In this document: positions 34,290 through 45,054 of the stretch, piece by piece
Layout: every line of letters begins with the position of its first letter
Numbering within the stretch: the stretch's first letter is position 1
DNA from: Ramlibacter tataouinensis
Lineage (GTDB): Bacteria > Pseudomonadota > Gammaproteobacteria > Burkholderiales > Burkholderiaceae_C
DNA length: 64,000 nt
Assembly (NCBI RefSeq): GCF_027941915.1
Contig: NZ_CP116009.1
Span: 2,108,001-2,172,000 of the forward strand
Direction of reading: 5' to 3'
Notes under the pieces: model-generated
Database searches by the model: none
What the model saw: the letters and a program-made list of their open reading frames with translations, nothing else
Told to the model about the DNA's origin: nothing
Position numbers and translations under genes: made by a program

Positions 34290-34721
34290 TTACACGCCCT
34301 CCACGGTGACGCCCATCGAGCGGGCCGAGCCCGCCAGGGTCTTGATCGCGCCTTCCAGGTCGGCCGCGTTCATGTCCTTCAGCTTGGTCTTGGCGATCTC
34401 CTCGAGCTGGGCGCGGGTGATCTTGCCGACCTTGTCGGAATGCGCCTTGGCCGAGCCCTTGTCCAGCTTGATCGCCTTCTTGATCAGCACAGTCGCCGGC
34501 GGCGTCTTGATGACAAAGGTGAAGCTCTTGTCCGCGTAGGCGGTGATCACCACCGGCAGCGGCAGGCCCGGCTCGACACCCTGGGTCTGGGCGTTGAACG
34601 CCTTGCAGAACTCCATGATGTTCAGGCCGCGCTGGCCCAGCGCGGGGCCGATCGGGGGCGACGGGTTGGCCTTGCCAGCCGGCACTTGCAGCTTGACAAA
34701 ACCGACGATCTTCTTCGCCAT
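34290..34721 (-). CDS. rplK: 50S ribosomal protein L11
   Basis: 143 residues. [20 protein letters not shown] start with the conserved [21 protein letters not shown] thiostrepton-site region (Pro-rich N-terminal domain) and a C-terminal rRNA-binding domain. The 139 bp between it and nusG hold two GC-rich hairpins and AAGGAG close to the ATG, but no gene. Confidence 0.99.
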   Translation of the reverse strand: MAKKIVGFVKLQVPAGKANPSPPIGPALGQRGLNIMEFCKAFNAQTQGVEPGLPLPVVITAYADKSFTFVIKTPPATVLIKKAIKLDKGSAKAHSDKVGKITRAQLEEIAKTKLKDMNAADLEGAIKTLAGSARSMGVTVEGV

Positions 34722-34860
34722 GGTTCAGGTACTCCTTGCGGGTGCAAACGCCTGGACGCGAACGCCTCGGCTCCCCGGGGTTGACGGCTCGGTACTGCTT
34801 GACCGTGGCGGCGAGCCGGAGGGCCGCCACGCGAAGGCGCCGGGGCAGCCCCGGCCTGCC

Positions 34861-35463
34861 TCAGGTTTTTTCGACTTGCGAGAACTCGAGCTCGACCGGC
34901 GTGGCACGGCCGAAGATGGTGACGGACACCCGCACCTTGCTCTTCTCGTAGTTGACTTCCTCGACGGTCCCGTTGAAGTCGGTGAACGGGCCGTCCTTGA
35001 CGCGCACGTACTCGCCGACCACGAACTCGACCTTGTGGCGCGGCTTTTCCACGCCCTCTTCCATCTGGCCGAGGATCTTGGCGACCTCGTCCTCGGAGAT
35101 CGGGGCCGGGCGGTTCTTGGCACCGCCGACGAAGCCGGTCACCTTGTTGGTGTGCTTGACCAGGTGCCAGGTGTCGTCGTTCATCACCATCTGCACCAGC
35201 ACGTAGCCGGGGTAGAAGCGGCGCTCGGACGTGCGCTTCTGGCCGTTCTTGATCTCGACCACTTCCTCGGTGGGCACCAGGATCTCGCCGAACATGTCCT
35301 GCATGCCGGCGCGGTTGATGCGCTCGCGGATGTTGCGCTCGACGGATTTCTCCATGCCCGAGTAGGCATGGACGACGTACCAGCGCAAGTCGGGGTTGAC
35401 CGGCTTGGCGGGCGGCGCGGCCGGCTCGGCGGCGTCGTTGCGGGGCATTTCGGTTTCGCTCAT
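34861..35463 (-). CDS. nusG: Transcription termination/antitermination protein NusG
   Basis: 200 residues: NGN domain ([20 protein letters not shown]) and C-terminal KOW domain ([18 protein letters not shown]). Has an acidic/Ala-Pro N-terminal extension of about 25 residues. It couples RNA polymerase with Rho and the ribosome. The start lies 3 bp after the secE stop. Confidence 0.98.
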   Translation of the reverse strand: MSETEMPRNDAAEPAAPPAKPVNPDLRWYVVHAYSGMEKSVERNIRERINRAGMQDMFGEILVPTEEVVEIKNGQKRTSERRFYPGYVLVQMVMNDDTWHLVKHTNKVTGFVGGAKNRPAPISEDEVAKILGQMEEGVEKPRHKVEFVVGEYVRVKDGPFTDFNGTVEEVNYEKSKVRVSVTIFGRATPVELEFSQVEKT

Positions 35464-35466
35464 CTC

Positions 35467-35847
35467 TTACCTCCAGCCCAGGACCAGGTCGAAAATCGCC
35501 CACTCGAGGGACTTGTCGGTCAGCCACAGGAAGGCCGCCATGAGCACGACGAAGCCGAACACGTAGGCGGTCATCTGGATGGATTCCTTGCGGGTGGGCC
35601 AGACGACCTTCTTGACTTCCTTCCACGAATCGCGGCCGAACGCGGCGAAAGCCTTGCCCGATTCGGAGGTCATGAAGATCACGAACGCCGCAGCCAGGCC
35701 CAGCACCAGCGCGCCCCATTGGGCGACGGCGCCCTGGCGGCCCAGCAGGTAGTAGCCGGCCAGCCCGGCAATCACCAGGGCGACGGCCGCACCGAGCCGG
35801 GCCTTGTCGGCGCCAGTGGTGACGGTTTCAACTTGCGAAGAAGCCAT
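35467..35847 (-). CDS. secE: Preprotein translocase subunit SecE
   Basis: 126 residues with three predicted helices (about 18-36, 42-60 and the conserved C-terminal one), as in the longer proteobacterial SecE. The signature WKEVKKVVWPTRKESIQMT precedes the last helix. Part of SecYEG in the inner membrane; adjacent to nusG, as in most proteobacteria. Confidence 0.98.
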   Translation of the reverse strand: MASSQVETVTTGADKARLGAAVALVIAGLAGYYLLGRQGAVAQWGALVLGLAAAFVIFMTSESGKAFAAFGRDSWKEVKKVVWPTRKESIQMTAYVFGFVVLMAAFLWLTDKSLEWAIFDLVLGWR

Positions 35848-35892
35848 GAAGGCGTGTTCCTGCTTGTGATTTCCACCGCTCTACGAACGGTG

Positions 35893-35916
35893 AAGCCCGT
35901 CACTTCGGACGGGCTT
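35893..35916 (-). terminator. Hairpin between tRNA-Trp and secE
   Basis: A 9-bp perfect stem AAGCCCGTC / GACGGGCTT with a 6-base loop. No long T-run follows on the minus strand, so it may be a weak terminator or a tRNA-processing element rather than a full stop before secE-nusG. Confidence 0.5.
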
Positions 35917-35958
35917 GGTTCGGGTCAGACCCGGAGGGCTTTGGCCGCCACCCTCAGG

Positions 35959-36034
35959 TGGCAGGGGCAGAGGGAATCGAACCCCCAACCTTCGGTTTTG
36001 GAGACCGACGCTCTGCCAATTGAGCTATACCCCT
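35959..36034 (-). tRNA. tRNA-Trp (CCA)
   Basis: 76 bases: acceptor AGGGGTA/TGCCCCT, D-arm GCTCAATTGGCAGAGC, anticodon loop CTCCAAA with CCA, T-arm GGGGG-TTCGATT-CCCTC, encoded CCA end. Located between tuf and secE, the usual place. Confidence 0.97.
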
Positions 36035-36100
36035 TCCGCGTCTTCCAGTCGGTCGAGGACCGGGCACTCGCTGCGCTTCGTGACCAGCCCCAACACACAT

Positions 36101-37291
<1,191 letters not shown>

Positions 37292-37331
37292 TTTTTCGCC
37301 TTCCGAAAAAAGAACTGACGATCACTTCAAC

Positions 37332-37406
<75 letters not shown>

Positions 37407-37436
37407 GAAATCTTTTCGCCGGCACAAGCCGATCGG

Positions 37437-37510
37437 TGGAGCGGGAGACGGGAATCGAACCCGCGTCATTAGCTTGGAAGGCTAAGGTTCTACCATTGAA
37501 CTACTCCCGC
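37437..37510 (-). tRNA. tRNA-Gly (TCC)
   Basis: 74 bases: acceptor GCGGGAG/CTCCCGC, short D-arm GTTCAATGGTAGAAC, anticodon loop CTTCCAA with TCC, T-arm GCGGG-TTCGATT-CCCGT, encoded CCA. The 110 bp upstream to tRNA-Tyr show no gene. Confidence 0.97.
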
Positions 37511-37620
37511 AACGGGCGTGGTCCCTAGGCCCTGGCGGTGCCACCGGCCGAGCCGGTGGACGCTCCTTCTTCGCTGCCACTTCGATCACTTGCACTATCG
37601 CCGGGCTTCTCATCGAAGCC

Positions 37621-37706
37621 TGGTGGAGGAGGTTGGATTCGAACCAACGTAGGCGTAAGCCAACAGATTTACAGTCTGCCCCCTTTAGCCACTCGGGCAC
37701 CCCTCC
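37621..37706 (-). tRNA. tRNA-Tyr (GTA)
   Basis: 86 bases with a long variable arm: acceptor GGAGGGG/CTCCTCC (one G-T pair), anticodon stem-loop CAGACTGTAAATCTG with GTA, T-arm GTTGG-TTCGAAT-CCAAC, encoded CCA. First tRNA of the Tyr-Gly-Thr-tuf-Trp run. Confidence 0.97.
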
Positions 37707-37783
37707 GGCGAACCGTCGAATATACCATGTTTCGGTTGCGCCAGCGCCTTCGACGCCTCGGCGATGGCGCAGATTGTCGCGTA

Positions 37784-38542
37784 TCAGCCGAAGAAGCCGG
37801 GCTGGCCGCGCCGGGCCAGCCATTCGCGCGCCTGCGCGAAGTGGCCGCAGCCGAGGAACGGCACCGGCGGCCGGGCGGCCGACAGCGGCGATGGATGGTT
37901 GGCCTGCAGCAGCAGGGCCTCCCGGCCGTGGGCCCGTGCCGTGCGCTCGATCAGCCCGGCCTTGGCCTGGGCGTGAGCGCCCCAGAGCAGGTAGGCGCAG
38001 GGGCTGGCGGTGGCCGCCACCAGCGCCAGCAGCTCATCCGTCAGGAGTTCCCAGCCCTGGCGGGCATGGCTGCCCGGCTGGCCGTCCTCGACGGTCAGCG
38101 CCGCGTTGAGTAGCAGGACGCCGTGTTCGGCCCAGTGCACGAGCGAGCCGCTGACCGGCTGCGGCCGCTCGCTGCCGCAGCCCAGTTCCTTGAAGATGTT
38201 GCGCAGCGAAGGCGGGATGCGCACCCCCGCCGGCACCGAAAAAGCCAGCCCCTCGGCCTGTCCCACGCCGTGATAAGGGTCCTGGCCCAGGATCACGGCG
38301 TGCACCCGGTCGAGCGGGGTGGTCTCGAGCGCCCGCAGGGGCCGGGGCGGATAGATGGCCGCGCCCGCCGCCAGCCGCTGGCGGAGGAAAGCCGAAAGCT
38401 TGCGCCCGCTGTCGCCGGCAAAGAAGCGATCGACCACCGGCCGCCAGCCCGGCGCCAGCGCGAGGGTCGAGGGGTCCCAGTCGAGCAGCCGGGACGCCGG
38501 CTGGGGGGTCAGCGGCAGGGCCGCCTGGCGGCCCGCGCTCAC
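37784..38542 (-). CDS. ung: Uracil-DNA glycosylase
   Basis: 252 residues. Catalytic water-activating motif GQDPYHG (D88) and the Leu-intercalation loop HPSPLS are intact. It removes uracil from DNA at the first step of base-excision repair. The start overlaps the trpC stop (ATGA), so it is the last gene of the trp transcript, an unusual place for a repair gene but clear from the overlap. Confidence 0.97.
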   Translation of the reverse strand: MSAGRQAALPLTPQPASRLLDWDPSTLALAPGWRPVVDRFFAGDSGRKLSAFLRQRLAAGAAIYPPRPLRALETTPLDRVHAVILGQDPYHGVGQAEGLAFSVPAGVRIPPSLRNIFKELGCGSERPQPVSGSLVHWAEHGVLLLNAALTVEDGQPGSHARQGWELLTDELLALVAATASPCAYLLWGAHAQAKAGLIERTARAHGREALLLQANHPSPLSAARPPVPFLGCGHFAQAREWLARRGQPGFFG

Positions 38543-39327
38543 GAGCCGAACAGCGCCGCCAGCGCCTCGCCCGGCTCCGGCGCGCGCATGAAGGCCTCGC
38601 CGACCAGGAAGGCATGGACGCCGGCGGCGCGCATGCGTTGCACGTCGGCCGGCGCCAGGATGCCGGACTCGGTGACCAGCAGCCGCTCCGGCGGCACCTG
38701 CGGCAACAGCGCCAGCGTGGTGTCGAGCGACACCTCGAAGCTGCGCAGGTTGCGGTTGTTGATGCCCACCAGCGGCGTCTTCAGCTTCAGGGCGCGCTCC
38801 AGCTCGGCGCCATCGTGCACCTCGACCAGCACCGCCATGTCCAGGCCGCGGGCGATCTGCTCCAGCTCGGCCATCGTGCCGTCGTCGAGGCAGGCCGCGA
38901 TCAGCAGGATGCAGTCGGCCCCCATGGCGCGCGATTCATACACCTGGTACGGATCGACCATGAAGTCCTTGCGCAACACCGGCAGGTCGCACGAGGCCCG
39001 GGCCTGCTTGAGGTAGTCGGGGTGGCCCTGGAAGAACTGGCGGTCGGTCAGCACCGACAGGCAGGCCGCGCCATGCCCGGCATAGCTCTGTGCGATGTCG
39101 GCCGGCACGAAGTCGGGCCGCAGCACGCCCTTGCTGGGGCTGGCCTTCTTGACCTCGGCGATCACGGCGCTGGCGCCGGCGGCGATCTTGCGGCGCAGCG
39201 CGTCTTCGAAGTTGCGCGTGAGCACGCGGCTTTCCGCATCCGCGCGCATGGCCTCGAATGGCAGCTTCTTCTTCGCCGCCGCGACCTCTTCGCGCTTGAC
39301 GGCAACGATCTTCTCGAGGATGTCCAT
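38539..39327 (-). CDS. trpC: Indole-3-glycerol phosphate synthase
   Basis: 262 residues, TIM barrel. The substrate and catalytic motifs [45 protein letters not shown] and NNRNLRSF are present; catalytic Lys in VKKASPSKG and LRKDF. Converts CdRP to indole-3-glycerol phosphate in tryptophan synthesis. The start is 3 bp after the trpD stop and the stop overlaps ung. Confidence 0.98.
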   Translation of the reverse strand: MDILEKIVAVKREEVAAAKKKLPFEAMRADAESRVLTRNFEDALRRKIAAGASAVIAEVKKASPSKGVLRPDFVPADIAQSYAGHGAACLSVLTDRQFFQGHPDYLKQARASCDLPVLRKDFMVDPYQVYESRAMGADCILLIAACLDDGTMAELEQIARGLDMAVLVEVHDGAELERALKLKTPLVGINNRNLRSFEVSLDTTLALLPQVPPERLLVTESGILAPADVQRMRAAGVHAFLVGEAFMRAPEPGEALAALFGS

Positions 39328-39330
39328 GCG

Positions 39331-40362
39331 TCAGCCGCCCAGTTGGTGCGACAGCGCCACCAGTCGCTCGAGCTTGGCCTTGGCCGCACCCGAGGCGATC
39401 GCAGCGCGCGCGCGCCCGATGCCGTCTTGGATGCTGGCCACCACGTCGGCGGCGTACAGCGCCACCCCGGCATTGAACACCACGATGTCGCTGGCGGCGC
39501 CCGGCTGGCCGTCCAGCACGCCCAGCAGCATGGCGCGCGACTGCTCCGGCGTCTCCACCTTGAGCGCCCGGTTGCTGGCCATCGGCAGGCCGAAGTCCTC
39601 GGGATGGATCTCGTACTCCGTCACCTGCCCGTCCTTGAGTTCACCCACCAGGGTGGCGGCGCCTAGGCTGACCTCGTCCATGCCGTCGCGGCCATAGACC
39701 ACCAGCGCGTGCTCGGCGCCCAGCCGCTGCAGCGCCCGCACCTGGATGCCCACCAGGTCGGGGTGGAACACCCCCATCAGGATGTTCGGCGCGCCGGCCG
39801 GGTTGGTCAGCGGCCCCAGGATGTTGAAGATGGTGCGCACGCCCAGCTCCTTGCGCACCGGCGCCACGTTCTTCATCGCCGGATGGTGGTTGGGCGCGAA
39901 CATGAAGCCGATGCCAACGTCCTGCACGCAGCGTGCGATCGCCTCCGGCTTCAGGTTGATCTGCACGCCCAGGCTCTCCAGCACGTCGGCGCTGCCGGAC
40001 TTGCTGCTGACGCTGCGGCCGCCATGCTTGCTGACCTTGGCGCCCGCTGCGGCGGCCACGAACATCGAGCAGGTCGAGATGTTGAAGGTGTGCGAGCCGT
40101 CGCCGCCGGTGCCCACGATGTCGACCAGGTTCATGCGGTCGGCGATGTGGACTTTGGTGGAGAACTCGCGCATCACCTCGGCGGCCGCGGTGATCTCGCC
40201 GATGGTTTCCTTCTTCACGCGCAGGCCGGTGATCAGCGCGGCGGTCATGACCGGCGACAGCTCGCCGCTCATGATCAGCCGCACGATCTTGAGCATCTCG
40301 TCGTGGAAGATCTCGCGGTGCTCGATGGTGCGCTGCAGCGCTTCCTGGGGGGTGATGGACAT
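39331..40362 (-). CDS. trpD: Anthranilate phosphoribosyltransferase
   Basis: 343 residues. Visible motifs: PRPP-binding [35 protein letters not shown] and [20 protein letters not shown]. Joins anthranilate to PRPP, the second step of tryptophan synthesis. ATG 40362 ([16 protein letters not shown]) is the family start. It follows the lysE-type gene by 31 bp and directly precedes trpC. Confidence 0.98.
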   Translation of the reverse strand: MSITPQEALQRTIEHREIFHDEMLKIVRLIMSGELSPVMTAALITGLRVKKETIGEITAAAEVMREFSTKVHIADRMNLVDIVGTGGDGSHTFNISTCSMFVAAAAGAKVSKHGGRSVSSKSGSADVLESLGVQINLKPEAIARCVQDVGIGFMFAPNHHPAMKNVAPVRKELGVRTIFNILGPLTNPAGAPNILMGVFHPDLVGIQVRALQRLGAEHALVVYGRDGMDEVSLGAATLVGELKDGQVTEYEIHPEDFGLPMASNRALKVETPEQSRAMLLGVLDGQPGAASDIVVFNAGVALYAADVVASIQDGIGRARAAIASGAAKAKLERLVALSHQLGG

Positions 40363-40393
40363 GGGGGCTCCTGAGAGGGGCGAAGGGCTGGGT

Positions 40394-41044
40394 TCAGGCG
40401 CTGCGCGGGGCGTCGGTGAGTGCCAGGCGCAGCCCGAAGGCAACGAACATGACGCCGGCGGCGCGGTCCAGCCAGTGCAGGCTGCGCTGGATCGACTGGC
40501 GGCGCGCCATCCAGGCAGCCGCCAGCGCCCAGCCGCTGTTGACCGGGATGCTGTTGAGGTTGAAGAGCACGCCCAGCAACACGAAGGCCCAGGCCTTGTG
40601 CGCGGCATCGGGCGCGATGAACTGCGGCACGAAGGCCAGGAAGAAGATCGCCACCTTGGGGTTGAGCACGTTGGTCCAGAAGCCGCCGAGGAAGACCGCG
40701 CGCAGGCTGGCCGGCTGCGACCGGGCCAGCGCCGCCAGGTCGGCCGTCGCCTGTGGCGCGCGGGCCAGCAGCAGCCGCGCGCCGATCCACAGCAGGTAGG
40801 CCGCACCCATCCATTTCAGCACGGCGAAGGCGGTGGCCGAGGCCGCCAGCAGCGCGCCCACGCCCACCGCCGCCGCGAACACGTGCACGAAGCAGCCGGC
40901 GGTGATGCCCAGGCCGGCGACGATGCCGGCGCGCGCACCGGAGCGCAGCGCGTTGCTGACGATGTAGAGCACGTCCGGCCCCGGGGTGAGGTTGAGCAGC
41001 CAGCCGGCGGCGATGAACAGCAGGAGGTGTTGCAGATCGGGCAC
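40394..41044 (-). CDS. LysE/RhtB-family amino-acid exporter
   Basis: 216 residues with about six membrane helices. The LysE signature [19 protein letters not shown] lies in helix 1, and [19 protein letters not shown] in the middle. Family members export amino acids such as lysine, threonine, homoserine or leucine; the substrate here is unknown. It starts at GTG 41044, 8 bp after the threonine aldolase stop, inside the trp gene run. Confidence 0.88.
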   Translation of the reverse strand: MPDLQHLLLFIAAGWLLNLTPGPDVLYIVSNALRSGARAGIVAGLGITAGCFVHVFAAAVGVGALLAASATAFAVLKWMGAAYLLWIGARLLLARAPQATADLAALARSQPASLRAVFLGGFWTNVLNPKVAIFFLAFVPQFIAPDAAHKAWAFVLLGVLFNLNSIPVNSGWALAAAWMARRQSIQRSLHWLDRAAGVMFVAFGLRLALTDAPRSA

Positions 41045-41052
41045 GGAAGTCC

Positions 41053-42099
41053 TCAGCCGGCAAGGAAGCGGCGGACCGCGGCGGCGGCACGGTCGACGGC
41101 GGCCGCGTCCACGTCCAGGTGGGTGACGAAGCGCAGGCGGTACAGGCCCGTCGCCAGGACGCCTTCGGCTCGCAGCGCGGCCAGCAGGTCGGCCGAACGC
41201 TCGCGCGCGGCCCCCACCAGGTCGGCGAAAACCATGTTCGTTTGCGGCGGCTCCACCTGCAGGCCCTTGATGCCGGCCAGTCCCGCGGCCAGGCGCCGCG
41301 CCAGCGCGTGGTCCTGCGCCAGCCGCTCGACGTGGTGGTCCAGTGCATGGGAGGCGGCTGCGGCCAGCATCCCGGCCTGCCGCATTGCACCACCGGCCAT
41401 CTTGCGGATGCGGCGGGCGCGGACAATCAGATCCTTCGAGCCGCACAGCGTCGACCCCGCGGGCGCACCCAGCCCCTTGCTGAAGCACACCGAGACCGAA
41501 TCGAAGCGGCTGGCGATGCCGCGCGCCGCTGCCCGCGCATCCCCGCCTTCGCCGGCCATGGCGACCGCCGCATTGAACAGGCGCGCGCCATCCAGGTGCG
41601 TCGCCAGACCCCTGCTTCGCGCCAGCGCCGTCGCCCGCTCGATGTAATCCAGCGGTATCACCTTGCCGCCCAGCGTGTTCTCCAGCGCCAGCAGCCGGGT
41701 GCGGGCAAAGTGCGGATCGTCCGGCTTGATGGCGGCCTCGATGCCGGCCAGCGCCAGGGTGCCGTCGGCCTGATGCTCCAGCGGCTGCGGCTGCACGCTG
41801 CCGAACACGGCGGCGCCGCCGCCTTCCCAGCGGTAGCAGTGCTGCTGCTGGCCGACCAGGTACTCGTCGCCACGCTGGCAGTGGGCCAGCACGGCGCACA
41901 GGTTGGACTGGGTGCCGGTCGGCACGAACAGCGCAGCCTCGAACCCCAGCATCGACGCGATCTGTTCCTGCAGGGCATTGACGCTCGGATCGTCGCCGAA
42001 CACGTCGTCGCCCAGCGGCGCGGTCGCCATCGCCTGGCGCATGGCCGCGGTCGGCCGCGTGACCGTGTCGCTGCGCAGGTCGACGACCGGGCGGTTCAC
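41053..42099 (-). CDS. ltaE: Low-specificity L-threonine aldolase
   Basis: 348 residues of the PLP fold-type I family. N-terminal [32 protein letters not shown] and the PLP-lysine region [14 protein letters not shown] are present. Cleaves threonine to glycine and acetaldehyde. GTG 42099 overlaps the trpG stop (GTGA), which ties its translation to trpG; no other start gives the family N-terminus. Confidence 0.93.
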   Translation of the reverse strand: MNRPVVDLRSDTVTRPTAAMRQAMATAPLGDDVFGDDPSVNALQEQIASMLGFEAALFVPTGTQSNLCAVLAHCQRGDEYLVGQQQHCYRWEGGGAAVFGSVQPQPLEHQADGTLALAGIEAAIKPDDPHFARTRLLALENTLGGKVIPLDYIERATALARSRGLATHLDGARLFNAAVAMAGEGGDARAAARGIASRFDSVSVCFSKGLGAPAGSTLCGSKDLIVRARRIRKMAGGAMRQAGMLAAAASHALDHHVERLAQDHALARRLAAGLAGIKGLQVEPPQTNMVFADLVGAARERSADLLAALRAEGVLATGLYRLRFVTHLDVDAAAVDRAAAAVRRFLAG

Positions 42100-42668
42100 G
42101 CGGCCTGCTCCAGGAAGTTCTTCAGCATCGCGTGGCCGTGCTCGGTGAGGATCGATTCGGGGTGGAACTGCACCCCCTGGATCGGCAGTTCGCGGTGCCG
42201 CACGCCCATGATCTCGCCGTCGCCGGTCCAGGCCGTGATGCGCAGCGATTCGGGACAGCCCTCCCGGGCGATCGACAGCGAGTGGTAACGGTTGACGGTG
42301 AAGCGCTCCGGCAAGCCGGCGAACACGCCTTCGCGGGTGGTCGTGATCTCGCTGGTCTTGCCGTGCATCAGCTGCGCGGCGCGCACGATGCGGCCACCGA
42401 AGGCCGCCCCGATGCTCTGGTGTCCCAGGCACACCCCCAGGATCGGCAGCTTGCCAGCGAAGTGCCGGATCGCCTCCACCGAGATCCCGGCCTCGGCCGG
42501 CGAACAGGGGCCGGGCGAGATCACCAGCCGGTCGGGCGCGCGCGCCGCCACGCCTTCGATCGTGATCTCGTCGTTGCGGAACACCTCCACCTGCGCCCCC
42601 AGCTCACCGAAGTACTGCACCAGGTTGTAGGTGAAGCTGTCGTAGTTGTCGATCATCAGCAGCTTCAT
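42096..42668 (-). CDS. trpG: Anthranilate synthase glutamine amidotransferase component
   Basis: 190 residues, class I glutamine amidotransferase. Motifs [21 protein letters not shown] start ([15 protein letters not shown]), [11 protein letters not shown], nucleophile Cys in GVCLGHQ, and VQFHPES with catalytic His-Glu. Supplies ammonia to TrpE. ATG 42668 overlaps the trpE stop (ATGA). Confidence 0.98.
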   Translation of the reverse strand: MKLLMIDNYDSFTYNLVQYFGELGAQVEVFRNDEITIEGVAARAPDRLVISPGPCSPAEAGISVEAIRHFAGKLPILGVCLGHQSIGAAFGGRIVRAAQLMHGKTSEITTTREGVFAGLPERFTVNRYHSLSIAREGCPESLRITAWTGDGEIMGVRHRELPIQGVQFHPESILTEHGHAMLKNFLEQAA

Positions 42669-44164
42669 TCCAGGCCCTCCTCGACCAGCTCGCTGGCGCG
42701 CAGCAGCGCGCGCGCCTTGGCTTCGGTCTCCTTCCATTCCAGCTCGGGCACCGAGTCGGCGACCACGCCGGCGGCGGCCTGCACGTACAAAGTCTGGTCC
42801 TTGACAATGCCGGTGCGGATGGCGATCGCGACGTCCATGTCGCCGGCGTAGCTGAGGTAGCCGCAGGCGCCGCCGTACAGGCCGCGCTTGCTCGGCTCGA
42901 GCTGGTCGATCAGCTCCATCGCATGCACCTTGGGCGCGCCGGTCAGGGTGCCGGCCGGGAAGGTGGCCTTGAGCACGTCGATGCTGCTCATGCCCTCCTC
43001 GAGCAGGCCTTCGACGTTGCTGACGATGTGCATCACGTGGCTGTAGCGTTCGACTGCGAAGGCCTCGGTCACCTTGACGCTGCCGACCTGGGCGATGCGG
43101 CCGATGTCGTTGCGGGCCAGGTCGATCAGCATCACGTGCTCGGCCCGCTCCTTCGGATCATTGACCAGCTCCTGCTCGATCGCCTTGTCCTGCTCCGGCG
43201 TGGCGCCGCGCGGCCGGGTGCCGGCCAGCGGCCGGATGGTGATCTTGCGGCCCTGCTCGACCTGCTCCTGCCGCACCAGGATCTCCGGCGAGGCGCCCAC
43301 CACCTGGAACTCGCCAAAGTCGTAGTAGTACATGTAGGGGCTGGGATTGAGCGAGCGCAGCGCCCGGTACAGCGATAGCGGCGACTCCGTGTAGCGCTTC
43401 TTGATGCGCTGGCCGACCTGCACCTGCATGAAGTCGCCGGCGGCGATCAGCTCCTTGGCGCGCTCCACCGCCTTGAGGTAGTCGGCCTTGGCGAACTCGC
43501 GCTCGGCCGGAAAGCCCGCCGAGGGCCGCACCGGCGGCGCGCTGACCGAGTACTTGAGCTGCTCCTTGAGCTCGCGCAGCCGCTTCTTGCCATTGCTGAA
43601 GGCTTCCGGGCGGGCCGGGTCGGCATAGACGATCAGGTACAGCTTGCCCGACAGGTTGTCGATGACCGCCAGCTCCTCGCACTGCAGCAGCAGGATGTCG
43701 GGGCAGCCCAGGGTGTCGGGCGGACAGGTCTTCTCCAGCTTCTTTTCGATGTGGCGCACCACGTCGTAGCCGAAATAGCCAGCCAGCCCGCCGCAAAAGC
43801 GCGGCAACCCGGGCCGCAGCGCCACCTTGAAGCGCTGCTGGTAGGCCGCGACGAAATCGAGCGGATTGCCGCGGGCGCGCTCGACCACGTTGCCGTCGGT
43901 GACCACCTCGGTGATCGCGTCGGCGCCGAAGCCGCTGGCGCGCAGCAGCGTGCGCGCGGGCAGGCCGATGAAGCTGTAGCGGCCGAAGCGCTCGCCGCCG
44001 ACAACCGACTCCAGCAGGAAGCTGTGGCGGCCGTTGCCGCGCCCGTGGGCCAGCTTCAGGTACAGCGACAGCGGGGTTTCGAGGTCGGCGAACGCTTCCG
44101 CAATGAGGGGGATGCGGTTGTAGCCCTGCAATGCAAGGCTCTTGAACTCAAGTTCGGTGATCAC
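42665..44164 (-). CDS. trpE: Anthranilate synthase component I
   Basis: 499 residues. The feedback-site LLES motif ([19 protein letters not shown]) and the catalytic chorismate domain with [28 protein letters not shown] and [11 protein letters not shown] are present. GTG 44164 is chosen because GGAGG lies 8 bp upstream and the protein then starts (V)[15 protein letters not shown] as in relatives; an upstream ATG at 44194 adds ten residues containing that ribosome site. Preceded by a leader peptide gene and hairpins that suggest attenuation. Confidence 0.96.
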   Translation of the reverse strand: MITELEFKSLALQGYNRIPLIAEAFADLETPLSLYLKLAHGRGNGRHSFLLESVVGGERFGRYSFIGLPARTLLRASGFGADAITEVVTDGNVVERARGNPLDFVAAYQQRFKVALRPGLPRFCGGLAGYFGYDVVRHIEKKLEKTCPPDTLGCPDILLLQCEELAVIDNLSGKLYLIVYADPARPEAFSNGKKRLRELKEQLKYSVSAPPVRPSAGFPAEREFAKADYLKAVERAKELIAAGDFMQVQVGQRIKKRYTESPLSLYRALRSLNPSPYMYYYDFGEFQVVGASPEILVRQEQVEQGRKITIRPLAGTRPRGATPEQDKAIEQELVNDPKERAEHVMLIDLARNDIGRIAQVGSVKVTEAFAVERYSHVMHIVSNVEGLLEEGMSSIDVLKATFPAGTLTGAPKVHAMELIDQLEPSKRGLYGGACGYLSYAGDMDVAIAIRTGIVKDQTLYVQAAAGVVADSVPELEWKETEAKARALLRASELVEEGLE

Positions 44165-44219
44165 GGGGTGAGCCTCCACAAGCTCGCGCGGCACGGGGCC
44201 GCTTTTCCATTCGGGGGTT

Positions 44220-44263
44220 GTCCCAGCGGGTGGGACAGCGGGGGCACGGGGAGTGCCCCGTGC
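44220..44263 (-). promoter_or_regulatory. Candidate trp attenuator hairpins
   Basis: Between the leader peptide stop and trpE are an 8-bp perfect hairpin of GCACGGGG and CCCCGTGC arms (44244-44263) and a second 6-bp hairpin GTCCCA/TGGGAC (44220-44236). A further GCCCCGTG downstream (near 44195) can pair with CACGGGGC, offering an alternative fold. The T-run of a classical terminator is missing. Fold and function are inferred by eye. Confidence 0.45.
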
Positions 44264-44266
44264 AGA

Positions 44267-44350
44267 TCAGGAACGCACGTTGACTGGCTTGCGCCAGGGC
44301 CAGGCTCCCCGGCCGGAGCTGCCTGTCAGAAGGGTGCGGTGGATGGACAT
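44267..44350 (-). CDS. Putative trp operon leader peptide with Trp-Pro-Trp
   Basis: A 27-codon frame from ATG 44350 to TGA 44267, ending 102 bp before the trpE start. Codons 17-19 read TGG CCC TGG (Trp-Pro-Trp). The second TGG lies in a small stem CTGGC-gcaa-GCCAG, as expected for a 1:2 antiterminator pairing that a stalled ribosome would break. A -10-like TACACT sits at 44364-44359, so the message may be nearly leaderless; the -35 is weak and no clear ribosome site is seen. By analogy with trpL, translation would sense tryptophanyl-tRNA. This is an inference from codons, place and structure. Confidence 0.55.
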   Translation of the reverse strand: MSIHRTLLTGSSGRGAWPWRKPVNVRS

Positions 44351-44436
44351 TGCGGGCCAGTGTAGCAAAGCCCTTTCACCGCAGAAACCCTGTTGCCCCG
44401 GCTCGAACCCGGTTGCAACAATCGGTTAACCAAAAC

Positions 44437-44448
44437 GAACGATCGTTC
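44437..44448. promoter_or_regulatory. Palindromic operator candidate GAACGATCGTTC
   Basis: A perfect 12-bp palindrome, flanked by A- and T-runs that extend the symmetry to about 20 bp (44433-44452), 18 bp before the start of the chalcone-isomerase-like gene. Two shorter palindromes precede it (GTTGCAAC at 44412 and GGTTAACC at 44424). Such symmetry is typical of TetR-type sites; no regulator gene is adjacent. Confidence 0.4.
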
Positions 44449-44466
44449 TTTTCAAGGAGAAACGCC

Positions 44467-45054
44467 ATGAAAGTCTTCCGGTCGCTCGCCGCCGTCCTGG
44501 CGGCACTCGTGCTCTGCGCGGTGGCGCAGGCCGAACCCGTGACCCTGTCGGGCGTGAAGTACGAAGACAGCGCCGAGCTGCGGGGCGCGAAGCTGCAGCT
44601 CAATGGCGCCGGGGTGCGCTACAAGGCCGTCTTCAAGGTGTACACGGCCGGGCTGTACCTGCCGAAGAAGGCCGCCAGCACCGACGAGGTGCTGGCCATG
44701 CCGGGCGCCAAGCGCATGAGCATCACCATGCTGCGCGAGATCGACTCGGGCGAGCTGGGCAAGCTGTTCTCGCGCGGCATGGAGGACAACATGGACAAGA
44801 CCGCGTTCTCCCGGCTGATCCCCGGGGTGATGCGCATGAGCCAGATCTTCAGCGAGCACAAGAAGCTCAACCCCGGCGAGAGCTTCATGATCGACTGGAT
44901 TCCCGGCACCGGCGCCGTCGTCACGGTCAAGGGCGTCCCCCAGGGCGAGCCGTTCAAGGAGCAGGAGTTCTTCAACGCGCTGCTGCGCATCTGGCTGGGG
45001 CCCAACCCGGCCGACTGGAAGCTCAAGGAAGCCTTGCTGGGCAAGCCTGCCTAG
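44467..45054 (+). CDS. Chalcone-isomerase-like periplasmic protein
   Basis: 195 residues. Signal peptide about 1-22 (ends AVAQA), then a domain matching chalcone-isomerase-like proteins: YKAVFKVYTAGLYLPKKA near 60 and MTMLREIDSGEL-like text near 95 (MSITMLREIDSGELGK). The enzymatic role of the bacterial family is not established. AAGGAG lies 9 bp before ATG 44467. Its TAG stop shares the CTAG tetramer with the convergent gph stop. Confidence 0.88.
   Translation: MKVFRSLAAVLAALVLCAVAQAEPVTLSGVKYEDSAELRGAKLQLNGAGVRYKAVFKVYTAGLYLPKKAASTDEVLAMPGAKRMSITMLREIDSGELGKLFSRGMEDNMDKTAFSRLIPGVMRMSQIFSEHKKLNPGESFMIDWIPGTGAVVTVKGVPQGEPFKEQEFFNALLRIWLGPNPADWKLKEALLGKPA

Noticed and set aside
44244..44263. 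The GC hairpin before trpE as a plain rho-independent terminator
   Set aside because: No T-run follows on the minus strand; it is reported only as part of a possible attenuator.
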